5,674 nucleotides of DNA from Candidatus Bathyarchaeota archaeon (GTDB lineage: Archaea; Thermoproteota; Bathyarchaeia; 40CM-2-53-6): the NCBI GenBank assembly GCA_005882905.1, contig VBBG01000094.1:1-5674 (forward strand), in the 5' to 3' direction. Within the stretch, counting starts at the first letter, position 1. Each line of letters opens with the position of its first letter. Shown here piece after piece: positions 1 to 5,161 of this stretch. The position numbers and the translations under genes are program-made. The notes beneath the pieces are model-generated. The model saw only the letters and a program-made list of their open reading frames with translations, ran no database searches and had not been told where the DNA came from.

Positions 1-264
1 AACCCATGGAAGCTTCAAGTTCCTCCCGAGCCAAGAACCTTCCAGCGTCTGTCACAGATTCGCATCCCAACACTCCTCATCATCGGCGACAGAGACGTCC
101 CTGCCCAGATACTAATGGTGGACAACGTTCACACTCACATCCCCGGTTCCAAGAAGGTTCTGATTCGAGGGGCCGATCATATCGTTAACATGTCAAAGCC
201 CGACGAGTTCAACAGAACAGTTCTCGAATTCTTGAAACAGCAGACCCAAGAGATACGAGCATAG
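1..264 (+). CDS. Alpha/beta-fold hydrolase, C-terminal part (5' end outside window)
   Basis: Frame 1 is open from the first base to a TAG at 262-264, giving the last 87 residues of a protein whose start lies upstream. The visible part carries the usual C-terminal end of an alpha/beta hydrolase. A beta strand (IPTLLIIGDRD, residues 22-32) ends in the position of the acid residue, most likely D32. About 28 residues later GADHIVNM presents H60, the expected catalytic histidine. A terminal helix (KPDEFNRTVLEFL) follows, typical of the fold. The nucleophile elbow (GxSxG) would be upstream and is not visible, so the substrate cannot be inferred. Esterase, lactonase and haloperoxidase-like members all share this tail. 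There is no T-rich terminator in the 34 bp before the next gene, so co-transcription with it is possible. The fold assignment is strong; the specific function is unknown. Confidence 0.88.
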   Translation, partial: NPWKLQVPPEPRTFQRLSQIRIPTLLIIGDRDVPAQILMVDNVHTHIPGSKKVLIRGADHIVNMSKPDEFNRTVLEFLKQQTQEIRA

Positions 265-298
265 ACTCTCACTACTTCCCGATAACTGTGACCGTTGC

Positions 299-679
299 TT
301 GGATCAATACCCGGAAGGCTTCACCCCTTTCCTAGACTTCCTGTGCAGAAAATACACCATAGATCCGAAACGCGTATTCATCGAGTACAGCTCAAACCCG
401 CCTCCACCCGTACAAGGCAGTAGACCCGGCTTCTATGACGGGCTCCTCTCATATCGCAGGAAAGACGGTCAACTGGAATTCCTCATCACAGTCTTCAAGA
501 TCGCCCAGGACCCACTGCTAACACTCGGACACGAATTCGCCCACCTGGTAGAGGACTTGAGGCTGGGCAGCGTTGACAAACAACTCGGTCCTCCAGATGA
601 TGCAAGAGAGAAGAAATTTGACGAGCAGGCAGGACGGGACCTTCTCGAATTCGGGATCGGGAACAGAACAGGAGAATAG
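299..679 (+). CDS. Small HExxH zinc metallopeptidase-like protein (minigluzincin-like)
   Basis: This 126-residue protein has one clear motif, HEFAH at residues 78-82, preceded by a hydrophobic helix start (DPLLTLG). This is the zinc-binding and catalytic HExxH of zincins: H78 and H82 as ligands, E79 as general base. A second helix, KKFDEQAGRDLLEFG (105-119), carries E109, 27 residues after H82, which fits the third zinc ligand of gluzincins and ImmA/IrrE-like peptidases (E..A..a pattern). The length is close to the roughly 100-residue archaeal minigluzincins. No signal peptide or membrane segment is visible, so it is probably cytoplasmic. The frame is open from 236, but TTG at 299 is the only usable start codon before the motif; no Shine-Dalgarno is evident. 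It lies 34 bp after the hydrolase gene and may share its transcript. The substrate is unknown, and protease activity is inferred from the motif alone. Confidence 0.78.
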   Translation: MDQYPEGFTPFLDFLCRKYTIDPKRVFIEYSSNPPPPVQGSRPGFYDGLLSYRRKDGQLEFLITVFKIAQDPLLTLGHEFAHLVEDLRLGSVDKQLGPPDDAREKKFDEQAGRDLLEFGIGNRTGE

Positions 680-785
680 GTCATGCGGCGTCTCCACGGG
701 TCCCACATCGACCTGCTGCTTGCCATTTGCTGAAACAGTTCCAAAAGTGTGGGTTTGTACTCACCTGTAAGCCTTAGTGGACGCT

Positions 786-796
786 CTCAATATATG
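786..796 (+). promoter_or_regulatory. Putative TATA box of the BNR propeller gene
   Basis: The sequence ctcaatatatg is an A/T-rich island in an otherwise mixed intergenic region. It ends 33 bp before the TTG start at 829. Archaeal transcription starts about 25 bp downstream of the TATA box, so the transcript would begin near 819-822, leaving a very short leader. The position supports the TTG start. Assignment is by spacing and composition only. Confidence 0.45.
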
Positions 797-828
797 CGCA
801 GATAGCCTGTGGACTTTCCGAAGATTCC

Positions 829-2316
829 TTGCACAACAGATTACTCCAGAAGAACCTGAACAGCTCAGTACGCCTCCTGCGACTGTCAGCGGTTCTATTG
901 ATAATTGCGGCCAGCACCCTGTACTCCATCAACGTGCGCGGAGCAACCGGAAGCTTCGCATTCACCAACTACGAACTCGGAAGCACCCCCGGAACCACAT
1001 GCCCCAACGCGCTTGCGAACTGTTACAACTTCGCGGCCGAGCCAGCGATTCGAGCCGACAATTCCGGGAACTTCTACGCATCCTCAGAGAATGGTCTCAC
1101 AGGTGGCACTGTTGCCTGGAAGTCAACGGATGCCGGGCTCCACTACATCACACTCCAGTCACCGAACAGCGCCTCAGCGGGTAGCATGCAATTCTCGCCG
1201 GCAGGTGGAGACACAGACCTTGCTGTCGCATCCCTTCTCAATGGGAACGGCTTCTACAATGTGTACGTGGCAAGCTTAGCGCTGACCAACGTTTACGTGA
1301 GCACTAGCAGCGACGGAGGCAGCACATGGCTCCTCAACCCAACAGGCGCATCCGTACCAGGGGATGATAGACCTTGGATCGCAGCAGAAGGCACGGGCAA
1401 AGTCTGCGTCTCCTACCACAGCATCACAGCAACAAACGACATCTTCGTCACATGCAGCACGGACGCGGGCACTACCTTCGCCCAGACAGGGAACGCCTTC
1501 GACCCGAACCATCTCTGGCTCGCATCGTTCCAGAACGAGATAGGAAACTTGGCAATTGACCCCAACAGCCACAACATATACCAGTCCCTGAGCGGAATCG
1601 CAAGCGCGAGCGAGACGACCTGCCTGAACTGCAGCCTACACGCCGTCTGGCTGGCCGTATCCACGGACGGTGGATTGACTTTCACTGACCACGCGGTATA
1701 CGTCAACCCCGACACCTCAGTCTTCTATGGGCACCAGTTCGTAAACGTCAGCGTTGACCAAGCCGGAAACATATACGTCATCTTCAGCGACGATCACAAC
1801 CTCTACTACAGCTTCTCAACAGACCATGGAACCACATGGTCGGCACCATCCCAGATCAACCAGACTCCCTCCAGCACAGCAATCATGCCCTGGAGCGTCG
1901 CCGGTGGAGCGGGCAAACTGGACGTGGTCTGGTACGGAACCTCCTACTACCACGCTGGCACCTCACCCGACAACTATCCCTCAAGCGCCGCATGGTACGT
2001 CTTCTTCGCCCAGAACCTCCAAGCAACAACCCCAGGTAGCCAATTCTCCCAGACCACCGCAACACCAATAGTCCACTACGGCGGAGTCTGTGAATCGGGC
2101 GTAACGTGCAGCGGGAACAGAGACTTGTACGATGATTTCGGAGTAGCAGCGAGCCCAACAACAGGTCTAGCATCCATCATCTACAGCGATGACCAGTACA
2201 GCAACACACCAACCCAACCTGCAGGGCCTGGCTGTACTTCCAGCAGATCGAACACTTCCTACTGCGACAGCACCAATATCGCGACCCAGACATCCGGTAC
2301 AGGAATATTTCCCTAA
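829..2316 (+). CDS. Secreted BNR/sialidase-type beta-propeller protein
   Basis: A 495-residue protein exported by a signal peptide: basic N-terminus (R4, K8, R15, R18), hydrophobic core about 19-31, likely cleavage near A39. The mature part has five Asp-box repeats (S-x-D-x-G-x-T-W/F): STDAGLHY (99-106), SSDGGSTW (160-167), STDAGTTF (210-217), STDGGLTF (278-285) and STDHGTTW (330-337). These mark the turns of blades in sialidase/BNR propellers. DDRPWIAAE (179-187) and DLYDDFGVAASP (432-443) resemble motifs shared by proteins annotated as exo-sialidase or BNR glycosyl hydrolases. I cannot identify the sialidase arginine triad or the Tyr/Glu pair, so it may be a binding or other hydrolytic protein. 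Ten cysteines, mostly in close pairs, suggest extracellular disulfides. No C-terminal anchor is seen, so it is probably released. TTG at 829 is the only start upstream of the signal peptide; the frame is closed by TAG at 775. Confidence 0.85.
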   Translation: MHNRLLQKNLNSSVRLLRLSAVLLIIAASTLYSINVRGATGSFAFTNYELGSTPGTTCPNALANCYNFAAEPAIRADNSGNFYASSENGLTGGTVAWKSTDAGLHYITLQSPNSASAGSMQFSPAGGDTDLAVASLLNGNGFYNVYVASLALTNVYVSTSSDGGSTWLLNPTGASVPGDDRPWIAAEGTGKVCVSYHSITATNDIFVTCSTDAGTTFAQTGNAFDPNHLWLASFQNEIGNLAIDPNSHNIYQSLSGIASASETTCLNCSLHAVWLAVSTDGGLTFTDHAVYVNPDTSVFYGHQFVNVSVDQAGNIYVIFSDDHNLYYSFSTDHGTTWSAPSQINQTPSSTAIMPWSVAGGAGKLDVVWYGTSYYHAGTSPDNYPSSAAWYVFFAQNLQATTPGSQFSQTTATPIVHYGGVCESGVTCSGNRDLYDDFGVAASPTTGLASIIYSDDQYSNTPTQPAGPGCTSSRSNTSYCDSTNIATQTSGTGIFP

Positions 2317-2332
2317 CAGACCCACGAACAGC

Positions 2333-2367
2333 CCAAGAGGCCATGCGCCTCTTGGCCCACCCTTTTT
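2333..2367 (+). terminator. Hairpin plus T5, intrinsic-terminator-like
   Basis: Seventeen bases after the stop codon of the propeller gene, ccaagaggc (2333-2341) and gcctcttgg (2347-2355) form a perfect 9-bp stem with a 5-base loop. A T5 run follows at 2363-2367. The arrangement is that of a Rho-independent terminator, although archaeal terminators usually need only the T-run. It separates the propeller gene from the small membrane protein gene downstream. Confidence 0.7.
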
Positions 2368-2499
2368 CATGGGAAACGAATCAGAGGCTCCGGTTCTCTC
2401 CATCGCAACCAGATAATAATCCATGGCCTAGCGAGCCGTTGCTGTTAGTCCTGACACCTACTAGCCACTAAATTCTCTACGTAATAGGGTCGAATGGGC

Positions 2500-2515
2500 G
2501 ATCAGGTTCCTGATC
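2500..2515. repeat. Perfect 7-bp inverted repeat upstream of the small membrane protein gene
   Basis: gatcagg (2500-2506) and cctgatc (2509-2515) are perfect inverted arms separated by two bases. The site lies 9 bp before the possible TTG start at 2525 and 48 bp before the preferred ATG at 2564. It could be an operator for a dimeric regulator. A hairpin with a two-base loop is less likely to be stable. Function is unknown. Confidence 0.4.
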
Positions 2516-2563
2516 ACAGAATCATTGAAATGGCTGGAAGAGATCTTGGGAACTTGTTGGAAC

Positions 2564-2752
2564 ATGGATCTCGCTGCAAAGCTTGAGAAGACGTTCAACA
2601 TACCCCGGCTTGCACTCGCATTTCTAGCCATAATCTTCGGTATCCTAGTCCTAGTCTTTCCATACATACTCAACGTGCTGGTCGCGCTCTTCCTAATCCT
2701 CTGGGGCCTAATGGAAGCGCTCGGCTCCATGGGCAAGTCTACTAAGCGATAG
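2564..2752 (+). CDS. Small two-helix membrane protein, DUF3096-like
   Basis: This 62-residue protein has a short amphipathic N-terminus (MDLAAKLEKTFNIPR) followed by two hydrophobic segments, about 16-32 (LALAFLAIIFGILVLVF) and 35-50 (ILNVLVALFLILWGLM), and a basic tail (KSTKR). The layout, with IIFGILVLVFPxxL at the turn between the helices, resembles the DUF3096 family of very short membrane proteins, whose function is unknown. It should sit in the cytoplasmic membrane as a hairpin with both ends on the same side. ATG at 2564 was chosen because it gives the family-like length. An in-frame TTG at 2525 would add 13 residues (MKWLEEILGTCWN) and cannot be excluded, since neither start has a clear Shine-Dalgarno. 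It is flanked by terminator 2333-2367 and the reductase gene, with no evident operon partner. Family naming is from pattern memory. Confidence 0.7.
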   Translation: MDLAAKLEKTFNIPRLALAFLAIIFGILVLVFPYILNVLVALFLILWGLMEALGSMGKSTKR

Positions 2753-2799
2753 CGGACGGCGGTTTGATCTAGAAGGCCAAAGATTATTCCCAACCGGCC

Positions 2800-2823
2800 C
2801 CCACCTCCCTACCACTAGGTGGG
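2800..2823 (+). promoter_or_regulatory. 7-bp hairpin holding a Shine-Dalgarno-like ggtgg before the reductase gene
   Basis: cccacct (2800-2806) pairs perfectly with aggtggg (2817-2823) across a 10-base loop. The right arm contains ggtgg (2818-2822), complementary to the anti-Shine-Dalgarno core, seven bases before the in-frame TTG at 2830. If the leader is transcribed, the hairpin could hide this site, or it could simply be the end of the upstream transcript. No T-run follows, which argues against a terminator. Confidence 0.35.
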
Positions 2824-2850
2824 CTAGGTTTGGAAGAGAGTAATGTCGAT

Positions 2851-3693
2851 ATGACAGGCAAGGTCTGCCTGATAACAGGCGCCAATTCTGGCATAGGCAA
2901 GGCTACAGCGCTGGGTCTTGCCAAACTTGACGCAACCGTCGTGATAATTTCACGGGATAAGGACAAGGGAGAGGCGGCCCTTCTCGAGATCCGGACTAGG
3001 AGTGGCAACAAGAATGTTGATGCCATGGTAGCAGACTTGTCAACTCAGGATTCGGTCCGGGAGCTGGCTCACGATTTCAAGGCTCGATACAAGAAGCTAC
3101 ATGTTCTCATCAACAACGCAGGAGTCTTCCTCCCCAAGCGAGTTCCAACCGTTGACGGGCTAGAGGCCACATTTGCAACAAACCATCTGGGACACTTTCT
3201 TCTGACAAATCTACTGCTGGACGTCCTGAAGGCGAGTGCGCCCTCGCGAATCATCAACATAACATCATCAGCCCACCGCGGGACGGAGATGGACTTCGAA
3301 GATCTTCAAGGCGAGAAGAAGTACAGTGGATTCCACGCCTATAGCCAGTCCAAGCTGGCCAATGTCTTGTTCACATATCAGCTGGCAAGGCTCTTGGAGG
3401 GAACGGGGGTCACGGTCAATTGCCTTCATCCCGGCGTTGTCAGGACGGGCTTTGGAAAAGACCAGCGTGGCCTCATGTCCATGCTCATCAGCGTTGGCAG
3501 TCCTTTCATGATGAGCCCGGAGAGGGCAGCTAGAGCAGCGATCTACTTGGCAACTTCGCATGAACTGGAAGGGGTCACAGGGAAACATTTCTCGAAGGGA
3601 AGAGAGGAACGATCGTCAGAGAAATCCTATGACATGGCGTCAGCAGAACGACTGTGGAAGATCAGCGCCGAACTGACCAAGATAGCGTCCTAA
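2851..3693 (+). CDS. Short-chain dehydrogenase/reductase, retinol-dehydrogenase-like
   Basis: A 280-residue classical SDR with a Rossmann fold that would oxidise or reduce a carbonyl/alcohol using NAD(P)(H). Visible motifs in order: TGANSGIG cofactor loop (9-16); R35 at the end of the second strand, in ISRDKDKG, suggesting NADP preference; adenine-ring D62 (ADL); NNAG (88-91); N111 in TNHLGHF; S140 in ITSSAH; YSQSK with Y164 and K168; then HPGVVRTG (193-200). The tetrad N-S-Y-K is complete. The TNHLGHFLLT and SSAHR wording matches the retinol dehydrogenase/WW-domain oxidoreductase-like branch, often annotated only as oxidoreductase. The true substrate cannot be read from sequence. ATG at 2851 places the first strand as usual; an in-frame TTG at 2830 would add seven residues (MEESNVD) and has ggtgg seven bases upstream. 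The gene stands alone and converges with the minus-strand gene after 37 bp. Confidence 0.92.
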   Translation: MTGKVCLITGANSGIGKATALGLAKLDATVVIISRDKDKGEAALLEIRTRSGNKNVDAMVADLSTQDSVRELAHDFKARYKKLHVLINNAGVFLPKRVPTVDGLEATFATNHLGHFLLTNLLLDVLKASAPSRIINITSSAHRGTEMDFEDLQGEKKYSGFHAYSQSKLANVLFTYQLARLLEGTGVTVNCLHPGVVRTGFGKDQRGLMSMLISVGSPFMMSPERAARAAIYLATSHELEGVTGKHFSKGREERSSEKSYDMASAERLWKISAELTKIAS

Positions 3694-3730
3694 TATCGCG
3701 AGCATTTCCAATAACGTCCCTCGAGTCTTG

Positions 3731-4411
3731 CTAAGGGCTTGGACGAACTTCTCTTCTGAGGACATCATATGCGACGTGCCCGTCCGGCTCATTTACCACT
3801 ATCACGATGTCTCCATGGCCTAGGAACGCATCGATGATGTTGACGCCGTTGCGATACAGAAGCTCTGTAATGTAGGATGCAATGCCCGGCGTATTCCAGG
3901 CGTCCATAGGCAGGAACAGGGAGAGTTTTGCAACCCTGTTCTGCGCGTCGATGATGTTCAGATGTCGCAGTTTTGTCTTGATCAAATCATAGTCGTGTGA
4001 CGGGAGTATTATCTTGATCGAGTTTGTTAGCGGGAATATGTTGGGGAAGTCGGAGAGTTCCGCTCCCAATTCGGAGAGTTCCTGCAGTATCTTGGGGATA
4101 TCTGGTCTGCGGACCTTTACCGTAACGTCTGCAACATCCCCGGAGAGGGATATCCTCAGGTTGGCAAGAGCTTTGGCTGTGTCGAGGGTCTTCGTCTCGC
4201 CAAGTGTGTCGGAGAATCTCTTGATCGCTACGACTAGGGTGTTGATTGTTGTTTTGCGTCCGGTGAGTTCTTGGACTTGGGGCTGGATGTATTCGGCGAT
4301 CGCGTGGAAGTTTGTCAGCTTCATTTTTAGACACTGGTAGATTGGATAGTTCCTGGTTAGGATCTGGCGTACGGCCTCGGGGACGGTGACGTTGTTGCTG
4401 TGGACCGCCAT
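3731..4411 (-). CDS. ACT-domain-containing putative regulatory protein
   Basis: A 226-residue protein starting at ATG 4411, about 27 bases after the predicted transcript start. A longer reading to TTG 4471 would run through the TATA box and is rejected. The N-terminal part (about 8-70: VPEAVRQILTRN, IYQCLKMKL, then INTLVVAIKRF) is helical and could be a degenerate winged-helix or dimerisation module. Residues 84-152 alternate strand and helix and may be a first, divergent ACT-like unit. Residues 160-222 form a convincing ACT domain: strand AKLSLFLP, helix GIASYITELLYRNG, strand VNIIDAFLGHGDIVIVVNE, helix AYDVLRREV. ACT domains bind amino acids and control enzymes or transcription. I recall similar uncharacterised proteins across Thaumarchaeota and Bathyarchaeia. 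No catalytic domain is present, so a sensor or regulator role is inferred. It is divergent from the tandem-RAM gene, which supports an amino-acid-related function. Confidence 0.82.
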   Translation of the reverse strand: MAVHSNNVTVPEAVRQILTRNYPIYQCLKMKLTNFHAIAEYIQPQVQELTGRKTTINTLVVAIKRFSDTLGETKTLDTAKALANLRISLSGDVADVTVKVRRPDIPKILQELSELGAELSDFPNIFPLTNSIKIILPSHDYDLIKTKLRHLNIIDAQNRVAKLSLFLPMDAWNTPGIASYITELLYRNGVNIIDAFLGHGDIVIVVNEPDGHVAYDVLRREVRPSP

Positions 4412-4460
4412 CGCCGATGTCTTCTTCCATTGTAATGAAACGTGGCTCACAAATAAAAGG

Positions 4461-4468
4461 TTTATATA
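4461..4468. promoter_or_regulatory. TATA box shared by the divergent ACT and tandem-RAM genes
   Basis: tttatata at 4461-4468 is a textbook archaeal TATA box; read on the other strand it is tatataaa. On the plus strand it is preceded by aaaagg (4455-4460), a purine-rich BRE-like stretch, and predicts a start near 4490-4493, about 18 bases before ATG 4510. On the minus strand it predicts a start near 4437-4440, about 27 bases before ATG 4411. It is the only strong TATA element in the 98-bp gap. Confidence 0.7.
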
Positions 4469-4471
4469 CAA

Positions 4472-4487
4472 TGTAATAGCTGTTACA
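4472..4487. promoter_or_regulatory. Inverted repeat TGTAA-N6-TTACA, candidate operator
   Basis: tgtaa (4472-4476) and ttaca (4483-4487) are perfect arms around a 6-base spacer whose central agct is also self-complementary, so 14 of 16 positions are symmetric. It begins four bases after the TATA box and ends just before the predicted plus-strand start, a classic place for archaeal repressors to block polymerase recruitment. The binding protein is not known. Confidence 0.5.
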
Positions 4488-4495
4488 GAATTGCA

Positions 4496-4511
4496 ATAGG
4501 AAGATACCTAT
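4496..4511. promoter_or_regulatory. Inverted repeat ATAGG-N6-CCTAT overlapping the start of the tandem-RAM gene
   Basis: atagg (4496-4500) and cctat (4507-4511) are perfect 5-bp arms with a 6-base spacer, the same geometry as the repeat 24 bp upstream but a different sequence. The left arm and spacer include ggaag (4499-4503), the best Shine-Dalgarno-like match for ATG 4510, and the right arm runs into the start codon. It could act on DNA as a second operator, or in RNA by pairing over the ribosome site. Confidence 0.35.
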
Positions 4512-5022
4512 GCAGAACCAAAATTTCCCCGCCTACGTCTTCGCGACCGTTAACAACGGCCAAGCGAAGAAAGTGGTCGAGGAGCTAAAGAACAACCAGA
4601 ACATCGACCTCGTCGCACCAGTAACCGGCAGATTCGACCTCGTCCTACGCATCAAGCCAACAATGCCAGAGCAGATTCTCGAGACAGTCAACATGATCCG
4701 GAAGATCCAAGGCATCCAGACTACTCAGACATTCTTCGGAATGCACGGCTTCCAGAACGGCAACACCCTTCAGAGCACGGTGCCATTCGGCATCAGCCTC
4801 TTCAACGTCACTACACCAATCGAGAGCGTCATCAACCAGCTCAAGAGCTTCCCAGGCCTTATCGAGGCATGGACAGTTCCAGGACAGTTCGACGTACTAG
4901 CTCTCTGGCAGGCAAAGAACTCTGACGAGATCGTCAAGTCCGCGTTCGAGAAGTTCCCCAGCCTCACGGGCATCGCCCGGAGCGAGACTCTTCTCTCCTA
5001 CGCACCCTTCTTCAAAGCATAA
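4510..5022 (+). CDS. Tandem RAM (Lrp/AsnC effector-binding) domain protein without HTH
   Basis: A 170-residue protein made of two consecutive Lrp/AsnC C-terminal (RAM, AsnC_trans_reg) domains. Unit 1 spans about 8-76: AYVFATVNNGQ, helix KKVVEELKN, then VTGRFDLVLRIK with G40 and D43, helix ILETVNMIRK, strand IQTTQTFF. Unit 2 spans about 94-168: GISLFNVTT, helix ESVINQLKSF, VPGQFDVLALW with G125 and D128, helix IVKSAFEKF, and a last strand around RSETLLSYAPF. The G-x-(F/Y)-D turn of the amino-acid-binding family is present in both. The protein begins directly with the first RAM strand, so the DNA-binding helix-turn-helix of a full Lrp is absent. It may act as an effector-sensing partner of complete Lrp proteins or as a free-standing ligand-binding protein. 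ATG 4510 is supported by ggaag (4499-4503) and the TATA box at 4461. It ends in a T6 terminator. Confidence 0.87.
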   Translation: MQNQNFPAYVFATVNNGQAKKVVEELKNNQNIDLVAPVTGRFDLVLRIKPTMPEQILETVNMIRKIQGIQTTQTFFGMHGFQNGNTLQSTVPFGISLFNVTTPIESVINQLKSFPGLIEAWTVPGQFDVLALWQAKNSDEIVKSAFEKFPSLTGIARSETLLSYAPFFKA

Positions 5023-5053
5023 GACGACAGATTAGCTCCAAGACCAAACCCCC

Positions 5054-5059
5054 TTTTTT
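5054..5059 (+). terminator. T-run terminator after the tandem-RAM gene
   Basis: A run of six T (preceded by five C, 5049-5053) lies 32 bases after the stop codon. T-runs just past a stop are the usual archaeal termination signal. No strong hairpin precedes it, in contrast with the terminator at 2333-2367. Confidence 0.55.
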
Positions 5060-5129
5060 CTCATTCAGAGCGACCAGCGGTCACGCGCGTAGGATTCTGT
5101 GACTCTGCCCGTCCCAGTCTAGGCCAACA

Positions 5130-5139
5130 CTTATGAAAA
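5130..5139 (+). promoter_or_regulatory. Putative TATA box of the second HExxH gene
   Basis: cttatgaaaa is the only A/T-rich stretch in the 102 bp between the T-run and the next gene. It ends 22 bp before ATG 5162, so transcription would begin at or within a few bases of the start codon, which implies a leaderless mRNA. This fits the lack of a Shine-Dalgarno there. Confidence 0.45.
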
Positions 5140-5161
5140 TCAGGCCCCTTGTCGCCTCGAC

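Noticed and set aside
749..764. Imperfect inverted repeat gtgggt...actcac before the propeller gene
   Set aside because: Six-base arms with one mismatch in a 149-bp gap is within chance expectation, and it is not aligned with the TATA element.
777..1184. GTG-started open frame overlapping the beginning of the propeller gene
   Set aside because: It lacks any domain pattern and is rich in Arg, His and Pro, as expected of an out-of-frame reading. The overlapping frame has a signal peptide and Asp-boxes.
1883..2173. Minus-strand open frame of 96 residues inside the propeller gene
   Set aside because: Composition is extremely Arg/Leu-rich, typical of the antisense of a C-ending codon gene. It has no motif and no promoter.
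2369..2416. Possible 15-residue peptide starting at an ATG after the terminator
   Set aside because: Too short to judge, with no ribosome site and no evidence of a promoter before it.
2167..2424. Minus-strand open frame across the propeller 3' end and terminator hairpin
   Set aside because: It runs through a perfect terminator stem and part of a well-supported gene, and shows no recognisable domain.
3694..3730. Search for a bidirectional terminator in the convergent gap
   Set aside because: Only 4-bp symmetric arms (ccct/aggg) and no T-run on either strand; nothing supportable.
4412..4471. N-terminal extension of the ACT-domain protein to TTG 4471
   Set aside because: It would require the coding sequence to include the TATA box at 4461-4468, which lies upstream of any transcript start.
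3987..4496. Minus-strand open frame of 169 residues overlapping the ACT-domain gene
   Set aside because: It reads the same bases in a shifted frame, begins before the TATA box and gives a Pro/Arg/Gln-rich sequence without domains.
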